Notes: generated from the letters alone by a model not told the origin. Shown: positions 1 through 8,875, numbered from the stretch's first letter. The stretch is DNA of 64,000 bases from Bog-756 sp963833585 (GCA_963833585.1 CAWHYF010000006.1:310001-374000); one strand, 5' to 3'. Translations and numbers: made by a program.

Positions 1-384
1 TTCCACGAGCCGCCGCTTGATCTCGACCGACCGGAGCCCATAGAGCCGCCCCTGGAGCACGAGCAGCTCTCGCCCGGTCTGGCGTTCATCCAGCGCGGCC
101 TCCTGAAGAGCGACGCCAATGCGGACCCGAACCTGAGCAGGTTGTTCGGCGACGTCGTAGCCGGCCACCCGGGCGCGACCTTGGCTGGGTCGGAGCAGCG
201 TGCACAAGACTCGGACGAGACTCGACTTCCCGGCCCCGTTGGGTCCGAGGAAGCCGTAGATCTCCCCTTCCCGGATGGCCAGATCAACCCCGTCCACGGC
301 GACCTTGGTTCCAAAACGCCGGACCAGACCCTCGGTGGTGATGGCGAGGGGCGGGACCGGTTCCACCGACCCATCCGGCCCCAT
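1..384 (-). CDS. ABC transporter ATP-binding protein (DrrA-type), partial
   Basis: This is the N-terminal 128 codons of an ABC ATPase; the gene runs off the left edge, so the signature and Walker B motifs are not visible. Reading from the ATG at 384 gives MGPDGSVEPVPPLAITTEGL, then the Walker A loop GPNGAGKSS and the stretch VRIGVALQEAALDERQTGRE. That stretch is typical of the daunorubicin-resistance (DrrA/CcmA) branch, whose ATPases pair with a separate membrane protein to export drugs or lipids. The permease must lie outside the window. The gene is divergent from the TetR gene at 441, and the roughly 55-bp gap holds a dyad, so control by that TetR is likely. Family assignment is firm; the substrate is unknown. 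Confidence 0.9.
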   Translation of the reverse strand, partial: MGPDGSVEPVPPLAITTEGLVRRFGTKVAVDGVDLAIREGEIYGFLGPNGAGKSSLVRVLCTLLRPSQGRARVAGYDVAEQPAQVRVRIGVALQEAALDERQTGRELLVLQGRLYGLRSVEIKRRLVE

Positions 385-403
385 ATCCTTGTAAGAATCC
401 CAC

Positions 404-417
404 ATACTGATAAGTAT
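404..417. promoter_or_regulatory. Candidate TetR operator (ATACT-n4-AGTAT)
   Basis: A perfect 5-bp inverted repeat with a 4-bp spacer, ATACTGATAAGTAT, lies between the divergent ABC ATPase and TetR genes. It overlaps an AT-rich stretch (TATATT at 415) that could serve as a -10 element. The position suits autoregulation together with repression of the exporter. The binding protein is inferred, not shown. Confidence 0.55.
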
Positions 418-440
418 ATTCTATGCTGGGCAGTAGTCAA

Positions 441-1097
441 ATGAGCGCTCCCTTCCAACCCCTGACCCCGGAGCGACGTCGCCAGCAGACACGTGACCAC
501 CTCCTGGCGGCTGCCGCTCACGTCTTCGCAGAGCGCGGCTTCCACGGCGCATCCCTCGACGCGGTCGCCGCGGCAGCTGGTTTCAGCAAGGGCGCCGTGT
601 ACTCGAATTTCAAGAACAAAGAAGACCTCTTCCTCGCGCTGCTCGAATCCAGCTACCTCAGGGAGTTGGCGTCACTGCGGGCGACGCTGGACGCTTCGGA
701 GGTCCCGGCGGAAGCCCGGCTTACCGACTTTCTTCCACTGATCCTCGATGGAGCCGGCCAGCCGTTGTCACCGGAGACCTGGGCGGTCCTCTACATGGAG
801 TTCGCCATCTTCGCCGTGAGACACCCCGAGGCTCGTCAGAAGATCGCCGAACTCGACGATGCGAACATTGCCGCCGTCGCTGAGCTCATCTACGAAGAAA
901 AGCCTGGGCGCCCAGATCTCGAGTCGGTGAAGCGGGAAGCCCGGATCGTCGAGGCGCTCTTCCGCGGCATCGGATTGATGAAGGTCCTCGACCCGGAGGC
1001 CGTGGACGAGGCACTCCTGGAGGCAGCTCTTTCCTTCGTGACAAGGGCGCTGACATCAGAGACCCGACCCGAAGGCCGAGTGGTCGGGGACCGGTGA
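441..1097 (+). CDS. TetR/AcrR family transcriptional regulator
   Basis: This is a 218-residue protein, the usual TetR length. The N-terminal helix-turn-helix covers about residues 15-60, with the family pattern FAERGFHGASLDAVAAAAG followed by FSKGAVYSNFKNKEDLF. The rest is an all-helical ligand-binding domain of the TetR_C type. An in-frame ATG at 423 would add six residues. I prefer 441 because the HTH spacing is normal from there and 423 lies next to the probable -10 region; no clear Shine-Dalgarno sequence precedes either start, so a leaderless transcript is possible. It is divergent from a DrrA-type ATPase, which suggests it is a local repressor of an efflux system. The ligand is unknown. 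Confidence 0.9.
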   Translation: MSAPFQPLTPERRRQQTRDHLLAAAAHVFAERGFHGASLDAVAAAAGFSKGAVYSNFKNKEDLFLALLESSYLRELASLRATLDASEVPAEARLTDFLPLILDGAGQPLSPETWAVLYMEFAIFAVRHPEARQKIAELDDANIAAVAELIYEEKPGRPDLESVKREARIVEALFRGIGLMKVLDPEAVDEALLEAALSFVTRALTSETRPEGRVVGDR

Positions 1098-1291
1098 AGG
1101 ACGGGATCGCCATGGCCGGGTGCCAGGCACTCACCTCGGCGAACAGGTGGCCAATCGTTCAAGTCAGCCTGCCCTTCGGCCGACCTCGAGAAAACCGTGG
1201 CCTAACGGTCGATCCGCACTCTCCGGCACCGTCAATTGAGGGTGACATTGGAAATCGGCCCTGCCGGGTCGCAAACCGAAGGAGGACTGGC

Positions 1292-1918
1292 GTGCGTTCG
1301 AGCGAGATCTGGGCCTACATACACGGCGAGCGGAGGCAGATGGTGGAAACGTGGTCTTCGCTGACCGAAGACCAGTGGGCAACGGCGTCTTGGTGCGAGG
1401 GATGGTCGGTGCAAGAGACCGCCGGGCACGTGCTTGCCGCTGCCGAACAGACGCCGGTGAACTTCTACAAGGAAATGATTGCCGCCGGTTTCAGATTCAA
1501 CGTATTCACCGACCGGGGCGCCAAGCGTCTGGCCGCCGTCGGCCCTGATGAGCTCGTGAGGCGCCTCCAAGCGCGCACCTCGACGACAAACCACCCCCCT
1601 GCTCCGGTAATGGCCATGCTCGGTGAGATCGTCGTGCACGGCGAGGACATCAGACGACCGTTGCATCTGCCGCATCAGACGCCGGAAGCAGCTCTGGTCG
1701 CCGTGGCAGACGGCTGGAAGAACTCAAATCTCCTCATCGGAGCCAAACGCAGAATCGCAGGCATCCGATTGCAAGCAACTGATGCCGACTGGGTCCACGG
1801 TGACGGACCGGAGGTGCGGGGACCGCTGATCTCGGTGGTGATGGCAATGGGCGGCCGGAAGCAGGCGCACGCGGATCTGTCTGGGGAGGGGCTCGTCGAA
1901 CTGGCCAGACGGGAATGA
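1292..1918 (+). CDS. MDMPI/DinB-fold family protein (maleylpyruvate isomerase-like, TIGR03083 type)
   Basis: This 208-residue protein belongs to the mycothiol-dependent maleylpyruvate isomerase N-terminal/DinB-fold family. The probable metal triad is visible: His46 in TAGHVLAA, then Glu112 and His116 in GEIVVHGEDIRRP. The E-x3-H spacing is that of the family. Members catalyse mycothiol-dependent transfer or isomerisation reactions, but most, including this one, have no assigned substrate. I chose the GTG at 1292 because AAGGAGGA lies 7 bases upstream; the open frame extends further upstream without similarity. It appears to stand alone between the TetR gene and a reductase-like gene. Assignment to the family is good; the specific reaction is unknown. 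Confidence 0.8.
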   Translation: MRSSEIWAYIHGERRQMVETWSSLTEDQWATASWCEGWSVQETAGHVLAAAEQTPVNFYKEMIAAGFRFNVFTDRGAKRLAAVGPDELVRRLQARTSTTNHPPAPVMAMLGEIVVHGEDIRRPLHLPHQTPEAALVAVADGWKNSNLLIGAKRRIAGIRLQATDADWVHGDGPEVRGPLISVVMAMGGRKQAHADLSGEGLVELARRE

Positions 1919-2123
1919 TGGATTTCGGGCACCACGGAGGACGTTGCACAAAGCTGGGTGGCCTCGGCCCAGATCGTGTCCGCCATAGACGTCGAGCAGA
2001 TGCAACCCGGTCGGTGCACCGTCAGCACCTCAGAGTGTCGACCCCGGATGCGCTACAGATCACCCGAGGGACCGGACCCACCGGTCCACCCCGTGGCCGA
2101 CGAGAGGGTACTGGGATCCCGTC

Positions 2124-2654
2124 ATGAGCAAGCTCATCGAGGTCAACCACGTGTCGCTGGGCGGCGAGATCGACCCGTTGGACTGGGCGTTGCCGTACCT
2201 GGATGAACAGCACCGCGAGTACGCGGGCAGAACCCTGGAGGGAGCAGAAGCACTCCTCTTGGGAAGAAAGACCTACGAGGGCCTCTCTGCGGCCTACACC
2301 GCGATGACGTCCGATCCGTTCGTCGATCGGATGAACGCGATCCCGAAGTACGTGGCGTCCACGACTCTTCATGAGCTCGACTGGAACGCCGCGGTGATCG
2401 AGGGAGACATTCCCACCTTCGTGGGTGATCTGAAACAGCGTTCGGTCGGCAATCTTCTCAAGTACGGGAATGGCCCCCTCGATGCGCCCCTCATGGAGAA
2501 CGGTCTGATCGACGAGTTCCACCTGCTGCTCGCACCGGTCGCCGTCGGGGCGGGACAGCACCTGTTCGAATCGATCGAGGGCGGTCCCCGCCTGAATCTG
2601 GTCGACCTCGAACGCTTCGAGAGTGGAGTGGTGCTGCTGGTGTACACGCCGTAG
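2124..2654 (+). CDS. Dihydrofolate reductase family protein (RibD C-terminal-like)
   Basis: This 176-residue protein has the RibD_C/dihydrofolate-reductase-like fold used for NADPH-dependent reductions. It opens with a short beta strand (KLIEVNHVSLGG), has the LLGRKTYEG element near residue 47, and ends with the family hallmark LMENGLIDEFHLLLAPVAVG. In this family that segment follows the cofactor-binding core. Most free-standing members in actinobacteria are uncharacterised, so neither folate nor riboflavin metabolism should be assumed. A second, decayed member of the same family lies at 8876-9145. No operon partner is evident; about 200 bp on the upstream side is empty. Confidence 0.82.
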   Translation: MSKLIEVNHVSLGGEIDPLDWALPYLDEQHREYAGRTLEGAEALLLGRKTYEGLSAAYTAMTSDPFVDRMNAIPKYVASTTLHELDWNAAVIEGDIPTFVGDLKQRSVGNLLKYGNGPLDAPLMENGLIDEFHLLLAPVAVGAGQHLFESIEGGPRLNLVDLERFESGVVLLVYTP

Positions 2655-2782
2655 GACGTTGATGTGGTGCTGTCCCACCTGGCTGGGCCCCAGGCAGGCG
2701 GCGGCGAGTTCGTCGCCCCAACGTCGGCGGGTAGATCCTCTGGTTCCGGCTGATGGCCGGTCAGAGGCAATGGGGTCTCCCT

Positions 2783-2980
2783 CTAGTCGCTGGCCCGGGG
2801 CCGTCCCCGCCGGGGTAGCGGCGACACCTGCTTGGGCATCCGCCCGGCGTCGGCCAGAGCCCGCCGCAACAACATTTCCACCTGCGCATTGACGCTTCGG
2901 AACTCATCGTTGGCCCAGCGGGTGAGGGCGTCGTGGACGGCTGGATCGACTCGGAGCAGGACCTGCCGGCGTTTGCTCAC
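2783..2980 (-). CDS. Small ribbon-helix-helix (Arc/CopG-like) DNA-binding protein
   Basis: This 65-residue basic protein starts with KRRQVLLRVDPAVHDALTRW, a beta strand plus first helix of the ribbon-helix-helix fold, followed by FRSVNAQVEMLLRRAL, the second helix. The tail is rich in Arg and Pro. Its GTG start overlaps the stop of the SPFH gene (GTGA at 2977-2980), so the two are translationally coupled. In actinobacteria, small RHH proteins of this kind often follow SPFH genes. A dyad at the SPFH promoter is a plausible target for autoregulation, but that is inference. It could also be an orphan antitoxin, although no toxin gene is adjacent. Confidence 0.78.
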   Translation of the reverse strand: MSKRRQVLLRVDPAVHDALTRWANDEFRSVNAQVEMLLRRALADAGRMPKQVSPLPRRGRPRASD

Positions 2981-3882
2981 GAATAGAGCGAACCGGCGTT
3001 CACGATCGGCGACGGCGGCTGGTCACCACAGAGCACCACCATGAGATTGCTCACCATGTTGGCGGTCCGCTCTTCGTCGAGGGAGACCACGCCGTCCTCA
3101 GTCAGCCGGTCCAGTGCCATTTCGACCATGCCGACCGCGCCTTCTACGATGCGCGATCGGGCCGCAACGACCGCGTTGGCTTGCTGGCGGCGCAGCATCG
3201 CCTGGGCGATCTCCGAGGCGTAGGCGAGATGGGAGATCCGGACCTCCACGATTTCCACGCCGGCAATCGACACGCGATCGGCGACTTCAAGGGCCAGCTG
3301 GGCGGCCACGACGTCGGTGGAGCCCCGCAGTGAGGTCCCGGATGCGGTTGTGTCGTCATAGGGATGAGTGGTCGCGACATGGCGAAGCGCCGACTCGGAC
3401 TGCACCGAGACGAAGTTGCTGAAGCTCTCGACGGCATACGTCGCCTTAGCAGTGTCGGCGACCTGCCAGACCACGATCGCCGCGATTTCTACCGGGTTTC
3501 CGTCGGCGTCGTTGACTTTGAGATGATTGGTCTCGAAGTTGCGGACCCGAATGCTGACCCGGCGGCGCAGGGTCAGTGGGAGCACCCACCAAAACCCGGG
3601 ACGACGGACCGTGCCGATGTATCGACCAAAGAACTGGACCACTGAGGTTTGCCCCGGCGGCACAATCACCAGTGAGGTAATCACCAGGACGAAGACGACC
3701 AGCGGCAACCATAACAAGCCGGTGTCGTGTTGGCCCGTTACCACCATGCCAACCGCGCATCCGACCAGCACTGCCACCCCCAGCCAGCCGTTGGCCGTGA
3801 GCGCCTGGTGCTGAGCGATGTCGACCAACGTTCCCTCCGGCCCCACGGGTTGGGCATGTGTCGCTGGCTCGGTGTCTGTCAT
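2977..3882 (-). CDS. SPFH/Band 7 domain membrane protein
   Basis: This 301-residue protein has two membrane segments, at about residues 32-50 (WLGVAVLVGCAVGMVV) and 55-74 (WLPLVVFVLVITSLVIV). They are followed by a Band 7 domain beginning VPPGQTSVVQFFGRYIGTVR. The central region (VAAQLALEVADRVSIAGVEI and MLRRQQANAVVAARSRIVEG) is the typical stomatin/flotillin helical part. These proteins form oligomers in membrane microdomains. The ATG at 3882 is chosen because GAGGAG lies about 7 bases upstream; an upstream in-frame start at 3924 would fall inside the promoter dyad. It is cotranscribed with the RHH gene and preceded by a strong palindromic operator. Confidence 0.88.
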   Translation of the reverse strand: MTDTEPATHAQPVGPEGTLVDIAQHQALTANGWLGVAVLVGCAVGMVVTGQHDTGLLWLPLVVFVLVITSLVIVPPGQTSVVQFFGRYIGTVRRPGFWWVLPLTLRRRVSIRVRNFETNHLKVNDADGNPVEIAAIVVWQVADTAKATYAVESFSNFVSVQSESALRHVATTHPYDDTTASGTSLRGSTDVVAAQLALEVADRVSIAGVEIVEVRISHLAYASEIAQAMLRRQQANAVVAARSRIVEGAVGMVEMALDRLTEDGVVSLDEERTANMVSNLMVVLCGDQPPSPIVNAGSLYS

Positions 3883-3900
3883 GGGTGTGCTCCTCTTCTG

Positions 3901-3927
3901 AATGTGATAGCTAGGTGATATCACATT
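3901..3927. promoter_or_regulatory. Nested palindrome at the SPFH-RHH promoter
   Basis: AATGTGATA and TATCACATT form a perfect 9-bp inverted repeat with a 9-bp spacer. Nested inside is a perfect 10-bp palindrome, GTGATATCAC, at 3915-3924. The element lies 18-45 bases upstream of the preferred SPFH start. Such nested half-sites fit cooperative binding by dimers. The RHH protein encoded in the same operon is an obvious candidate; a GntR-type factor is the alternative. Confidence 0.6.
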
Positions 3928-4090
3928 TCAGACTACTCCGCCAGCTCCCCGGCGGGTCCCGCATCCGGCTATCTGGCCTCACCACCATTTCGGTGGGGCT
4001 CGGAGAAACCACCGCGTGACCTGACTACCCGCGCCGAACCAGTCGTGGCGATTGGTGGGGTCGCACCGGAGGTGTCCTAACATCGACTGA

Positions 4091-4645
4091 GTGCCCGCCC
4101 TCCCGCGAGTTGCGACTCCGCTGACGGAGGGCTCGATTCTCGTCCGCCCGTTTCAGTTCGCCGATGTCGCGGCCGTGACGGCAGCATGTCAAGACCGTGA
4201 GATCTCCCGGTGGACAGCGACAATCCCGTGGCCGTACCGAGAGGAACACGCGTCCGGATGGATCCAGACACATGCCGATCTTTGGGAACGGGGGGAAGGA
4301 GCCGAGTTCGCCATCACAAGGGCTCCATCCGACGATTTCGTGGGCGCAGTAGGGCTGCGCCCCATCGATTGGAAGGATCGCAAAGCTGTGGCTGGTTATT
4401 GGGTGGCTGCATGGGCACGCAATGAAGGCGTGGCCACGAAGGCATTGACGCTTGTTGCGGACTGGGCCTTCCAGCATGTCGGGCTGCACGTTGTCGAGCT
4501 GCAGACGATGATCGGAAATAGTGCCTCGGAGCGGGTGGCCGAGAAAGCCGGCTTCGATCTTCTTGCGACCGTCTCCGACTCTGAACACCCCATCGCCGAA
4601 GGGCAACGCTTCAACGTCAAACGCTGGGCTCTCCGTCCGGCTTGA
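4091..4645 (+). CDS. GNAT family N-acetyltransferase (RimJ/RimL-like)
   Basis: This 184-residue protein has the GNAT fold. It opens with LVRPFQFADVAAVTAACQDR, carries GYWVAAWARNEGVATKALTL (an acetyl-CoA pyrophosphate-loop region in the RimJ/RimL style), and ends with VVELQTMIGNSASERVAEKAGF, the classic C-terminal strand and helix. These enzymes acetylate protein N-termini, amino sugars or small amines. The start is GTG at 4091; no strong ribosome site is visible. It converges on the ABC permease gene, with about 140 bp of apparently empty sequence between. The substrate cannot be predicted. Confidence 0.85.
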   Translation: MPALPRVATPLTEGSILVRPFQFADVAAVTAACQDREISRWTATIPWPYREEHASGWIQTHADLWERGEGAEFAITRAPSDDFVGAVGLRPIDWKDRKAVAGYWVAAWARNEGVATKALTLVADWAFQHVGLHVVELQTMIGNSASERVAEKAGFDLLATVSDSEHPIAEGQRFNVKRWALRPA

Positions 4646-4785
4646 TCCGTACGAGATTGCCAATCTGAACAGATTCTGGGTAATTCCAGGTCGCCGGTTC
4701 AGCGGCGTCGAATTCCCGGGTCCGTCGGCATGCCCCGACTTCAGCAGGACGGGACTCCTGGGCCGCGGCGACCAGGACGACGCGG

Positions 4786-7375
4786 TCACTCCATCGGCTG
4801 CCAGGCAATGCCGGACGGCTCCCGTCCAGCCAAAAGCCAACCGACGATCGTCGCGATCAGCGGCATCCCGACGAGGATCAGGAAGAGGTTCATGACCGGA
4901 ACGTTCCCGAGTGAGGAGAGTCCGCCGTTGACAGAGTTGCTGCGGAGCCAGCCGATGAGGGCGATGTAGCCGACCACGGTCCCGACGAGTGCCCCCAGGA
5001 ACCCCGAGCGCGCCGGCCGTAACCGCCGTCAGATTGCGACGGGTGAAGTTGCTCGCGCCGGCTGCGGCAAGCGTACGAAGTTCGCTCGACGTCTCGCTCC
5101 GGATGAGGCCGACGGACATGGCGAGGATGCCGAGGGCGAGGACGATCCCGAAGACCGTCGCCCAATTGATGATCTCATAGGACGTGGGTTGGTCATTCTT
5201 CGACTCGACAGACAGCTGCGCAGTGGAGGCGGTCGACTGTGCGGCACTGATCTGCGCCGCGGTGAACGGCTGAGTCCCCTGGACCAACCAATCTGATGTG
5301 CTCGCCAGGAGATGGAACTGGCGCATGGCGTGTTCGGTGATGACGGTGTTCGGCGCCGACGTTCCCGCCGGAAGGGCGCTCACTTCTTGAATGACGGGGC
5401 TGGCGAGACAGTCGGTGGCTGCTGAACAGACCGGCGAAGAGTTGCCTTGACCACGTTCCTGTCCGCTTCCGTTGCCACCGCCGTTGCCGTTGCCACCGCC
5501 GTTGCCGTTGCCACCGCCGCTTCCGTTGCCACCGTAGGTGAGATACAGGCCGGAGACACCGGACAGACCGGGCCTCGCCGTCAGGAAGTCCGCGTCGGGT
5601 TGGATCTCCGACTGCTTGATCCCGAATGCCTTGAGCAGCTGCGGCGTGGCGACATAGATCTGTCCGCTCCAACTCCGCCCGGAGCCAGGGTGATCGATTT
5701 CGGCGTTTGGCGACTCGAGCGCGATCGCTTGCGCACCCAGAGCTCCGGCGATGTGTTGCGCGCTCGCCGCGAGTTCCGCTGGGCTCGGCCCCGCGGTCGA
5801 AGGCGTCGGTGCCACCGTGCGCTTGCCGTCCGGACCGATGAGGATGGTTCCGGCCGGAGGTGGGGTGTTGGCGTGCAAAGCAAGCTGGTTCGACGAGAGA
5901 TTGGGGCCCGCGTAGTCGAGCACGTTTCCATATCGGGAGGCGGCGGCGAGCGAGACGATGACCGCGACGAGTACCCCGAGACTGATGGCTGCCAGCGCCG
6001 ACCCGGAGCGGGCGCGGTAGCGGGCAAGGTCTCGGAGCGCCAGCCGAGACGCGATCGGGACATATCGGGCAATCCTCGCCACGAGCGACAGGCAGAACGG
6101 CGCCAGCAGGATCATGCCCGGGACGAGCGCGAGAATTCCGAAGAGGAGTTCGGCCGCCCCTCCTCCGTTGCCGTTGGTGCTCCCGGAGTATCCGAGCAGC
6201 AGGAAGCCAACAGCCAGAAAGATGATCCCGGGGATCGCCGATCGGCGGACCTGCCTCGGCGGAGCGGGCCTCCCTGACAACGCCGCCACGATCGGCAGTT
6301 TCGTGATGGCCCGCGCCGGGCGAGAGGCTGCAACGTAGGTAGCAACGACGGCGAGCACCACCGAAAGTCCGACGACCATCCACGGCAACGCGAAGACGCC
6401 AATCAAGTGATGGGAGCTCTGTTCAAGCCTCGGTCGGTAGGCAAGCCACACGACCAGGCTCAACACGAAGCCGACGACCGCTCCGGTGAGGCCGACGACC
6501 ACTCCGTTCGCCCGCACCACGAGCGAGACGTGGCGATCGGTAGCCCCCAGCGATTCGAGCATCCCGATCGAACGGAGTCGGCGTTGTGCGAGCACGGTGA
6601 ACCCGCCGACCGACACGAGCGCGATGAGCAGCATCCCTAAGACCAGCGCTGCTATGGAGATGGTCTCGGGATTCAGGACGTTCGATTGGGCGACCGATGC
6701 CGGCGTCTGGACCGTCGGTCCGATGGCGCTTGGCATCACGCCGGGAGCGTCGAAGAGGGCGATGACCTGCGTCGGTGCCTTCACCTCCCCCGGCGCCACG
6801 AGGGCGAACTCGTCGAGCAGGCTCTGGGGGTTCTGCACGGTCCCGACGACCCGGCGAGCCGTGCCGTTTTGGTGCCATTGGTCGCCGACCTTCAAGTGAA
6901 ACGCCGACGCAACGCCACCCGTCACTGCGACCTCGTCCGGTCCGGTCGGATAGCGCCCGCTCAGCAGTGCGAGCATCGGCTCGCTAAAGGGTCCGGCGGG
7001 GTTCTCCGCCCGCAGTTGATACGTGCTGATGGAGCCAGGGATCGGAAGGGTCTCGTCCTCGACGACCTCGACGGTCCCGAAGCGATGCCGGAGGCGCGCA
7101 ATCTCGCTCGTCACGTGGGTCGACGACCTTTGGAACGTGGCGGCGTCCTGCGCGGTGCCGAAACCGAAATTCGACGGCTGCACTGTGTCAGTGGCAACCG
7201 CCGCGCCGACGATGGTGGCGGCGACGGCCACCACGATGAGCGCCACGATCAGCAGCTGTTGGCGCCACTCCCGCCGGAACAGGCGCCATGCCCACCGGAC
7301 CACGGCCCGTCGTGCTGGGAGGCCGCCGTCGGCAGGTAGGTCCCGGACGACCGGTCGTTCGAGGGTCGTCGTCAT
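4786..7375 (-). CDS. ABC transporter permease (FtsX/MacB-type), frameshifted near the C-terminus
   Basis: This is a membrane permease of about 862 residues once one frameshift is corrected. It has an N-terminal membrane segment, two FtsX-like permease units, roughly ten predicted membrane spans, and a large extracytoplasmic region containing a Gly/Asn-rich repeat. The ATG at 7375 overlaps the stop of the ATPase gene (ATGA). The frame is lost in a CCCC run at 5002-5005. Removing one base restores ALGFLGALVGTVVGYIALIG and a final membrane helix ending at the stop at 4786. Uncorrected, the frame reads antisense through the acetyltransferase gene. The neighbouring PadR regulator and ATPase suggest a drug- or peptide-responsive exporter. 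Whether the frameshift is real is unknown. Confidence 0.82.
5465..5533. repeat. 18-bp tandem repeat inside the permease gene
   Basis: About 3.8 copies of an 18-bp unit (GTTGCCACCGCCGTTGCC on the + strand) encode a Gly/Asn/Ser linker of the form GGGNGN in an extracytoplasmic loop of the permease. Two copies are identical and the outer ones differ by two bases. Slippage in such a tract would change loop length without breaking the frame. Confidence 0.85.
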
Positions 7376-8094
7376 GAATGCGGTGCAGGCTCGAGCAACG
7401 ACTCTGGGCTCGGCGGCGACATGGTCTGGTCCACCACGCGTCCGTCCCGGAGAAAGACCACCCGATCGGCCCACGAGGCCAGCTGCGCATCGTGGGTGAC
7501 GATCACGGCGGCCATCCCGCGTTTGCAGGCCCCGAGAATCATTCGCATCACCGCTTCGCCGTTGGTCGAGTCGAGGGCCCCGGACGGCTCGTCGGCCAAC
7601 AGCAGGTGACGATCACCCACGACGCCGCGGGCAATTGAGACCCGTTGGCGCTCGCCGCCCGACAGCTCGTCGGGGAAGTGGGATGCCCGATCGGCGAGCC
7701 CGAGCTCCTCGAGGACGGCCATTCCCGCGGTGCGCGCCTTCTTGGCCGAGACGCCGTCGAGTTCGAGCGGGAGCGAGACGTTCTCCACGGCGGTCAGCCC
7801 GGCCAACAGGTTGTAGTCCTGAAACACAAACCCGATCGAGCGCCGGCGCAGGCGAGCCTGGTCGTTCCGGGTCATCTTCGAGAGCACGGCCCCGCCGACG
7901 ACCACCTCGCCGTTGGTCGGTGCCTCCAGGCTCCCGGCAATGGTCAGCAGCGTGCTCTTGCCCGATCCACTGGCCCCCATCACCGCCACCAGTGAACCGA
8001 CATCGACCCACAGGTCGACGTCGGCTAGCGCCTGCACCTGGCCCGCACCCTCGCCGTAGACCTTGGAGACTTTCCGCAGCTCGAGCATGCTCAT
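7372..8094 (-). CDS. ABC transporter ATP-binding protein (LolD/MacB-type)
   Basis: This complete 240-residue ATPase has Walker A GASGSGKST at residues 40-48, the Q-loop region FVFQDYNLLAGLTAVENVSL, the signature LSGGERQRVSIARG, and Walker B LLLADEPSGALDS followed by a switch histidine (VTHDAQL). This is the LolD/MacB/FtsE-like class that powers FtsX-type permeases. The ATG at 8094 overlaps the PadR stop (ATGA at 8091-8094), and the gene's own stop overlaps the permease start. PadR, ATPase and permease therefore form a tight operon. An upstream extension of the open frame lies inside the PadR gene and is ignored. Confidence 0.93.
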   Translation of the reverse strand: MSMLELRKVSKVYGEGAGQVQALADVDLWVDVGSLVAVMGASGSGKSTLLTIAGSLEAPTNGEVVVGGAVLSKMTRNDQARLRRRSIGFVFQDYNLLAGLTAVENVSLPLELDGVSAKKARTAGMAVLEELGLADRASHFPDELSGGERQRVSIARGVVGDRHLLLADEPSGALDSTNGEAVMRMILGACKRGMAAVIVTHDAQLASWADRVVFLRDGRVVDQTMSPPSPESLLEPAPHS

Positions 8095-8672
8095 GACCGC
8101 ACCCCCACTCTCCGTCGCAACTTCGGCATCGGGAAGGACTCGGGTCGAGGTGGCTCGGACGCGGCCCGCTTGATCCTTCCGTCGGCGGCATCCAGCCACC
8201 GGATCAGCGCGTCTAGGCGAAACAGTTCGGCGTCGACCACCAGAGCGAACCCGAGGTCGAAATCCGCTTCGTCCTCCTTGAGGCGGGTCCACTGCTGCAT
8301 GAGCTCGACCAGATAGCGGCGGTGCACCTGGATCACCTCATGGACGTCGGCTCCAGGCATCCTGAGTGCCACCATGACCTTGATGACCAGCTCATCGCGG
8401 GGCGGCGAGCTGAGGTCGGGGGGCGTGCGGAGCCACCGTGCAATTTCGGCATCGCCGTCGTCCGTGAGCCGAAACGCCTTTTGGGGTCCCTCATCTGCTG
8501 CGTCGTCCGACTCGACGAAGCCGTCGCGTTCGAGCCGTTGGAGCGTGGTGTACACCTGGCCGACGTTGAGGGGCCAGACCTCGCCCGTCCTGGCCTCAAA
8601 CTCCTGACGCAGCTGGAGACCGTATTTGGGGCCCTCACTCAGAAGCGCCAGCAGAGCGTGACGGACGCTCAC
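8091..8672 (-). CDS. PadR family transcriptional regulator
   Basis: This is a 193-residue PadR-type winged-helix protein. The DNA-binding domain opens with VRHALLALLSEGPKYGLQLR and contains the hallmark WPLNVGQVYTTLQRLERDGF near residue 33-52. It is followed by the Vir_act_alpha_C helical domain. PadR repressors respond to phenolics or antibiotics and often control adjacent ABC exporters, as in the LmrR type. Here the gene is first in an operon with an ATPase and a permease, so it probably controls its own operon. A small dyad at 8694-8704 just upstream is a candidate operator. The inducer is unknown. Confidence 0.92.
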   Translation of the reverse strand: MSVRHALLALLSEGPKYGLQLRQEFEARTGEVWPLNVGQVYTTLQRLERDGFVESDDAADEGPQKAFRLTDDGDAEIARWLRTPPDLSSPPRDELVIKVMVALRMPGADVHEVIQVHRRYLVELMQQWTRLKEDEADFDLGFALVVDAELFRLDALIRWLDAADGRIKRAASEPPRPESFPMPKLRRRVGVRS

Positions 8673-8693
8673 GGGAAGCTCACATTGGTTAGC

Positions 8694-8704
8694 ATACTGG
8701 GTAT
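8694..8704. promoter_or_regulatory. Candidate PadR operator (ATAC-TGG-GTAT)
   Basis: A perfect 4-bp inverted repeat, ATACTGGGTAT, lies 22 bases upstream of the PadR start; a similar half-site (GTAC) follows at 8706. PadR proteins usually bind short dyads at their own promoter. The element is short, so chance occurrence is possible. Confidence 0.4.
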
Positions 8705-8768
8705 CGTACTGCGTCTGTCTACGGGTGTCCAGACCCTTGGGGCCTTCAGGGAGGTGCTGCGACTCGCT

Positions 8769-8860
8769 GTTGACGGTCTATCGCATCTGTTGATGATCTA
8801 TCGCATCTGTTGATGATCTACCGCCTCTCTTGATGGTCTGCGGCACCTGTTCATGGCCTA
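8769..8860. repeat. Degenerating 20-bp tandem repeat
   Basis: There are about 4.6 copies of a 20-bp unit, best represented by GTTGATGATCTATCGCATCT at 8789-8808. Copies start at 8769, 8789, 8809, 8829 and 8849 and diverge progressively to the right. The unit is not a multiple of three and no frame stays open through it, so it is non-coding. It lies between the PadR operon promoter and a decayed reductase gene. Confidence 0.9.
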
Positions 8861-8875
8861 CGACCCCGGAGACAA

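Noticed and set aside
4025..4785. Extension of the ABC permease frame through the acetyltransferase region
   Set aside because: It arises only after the frameshift at 5002-5005; the acetyltransferase on the other strand has good GNAT motifs.
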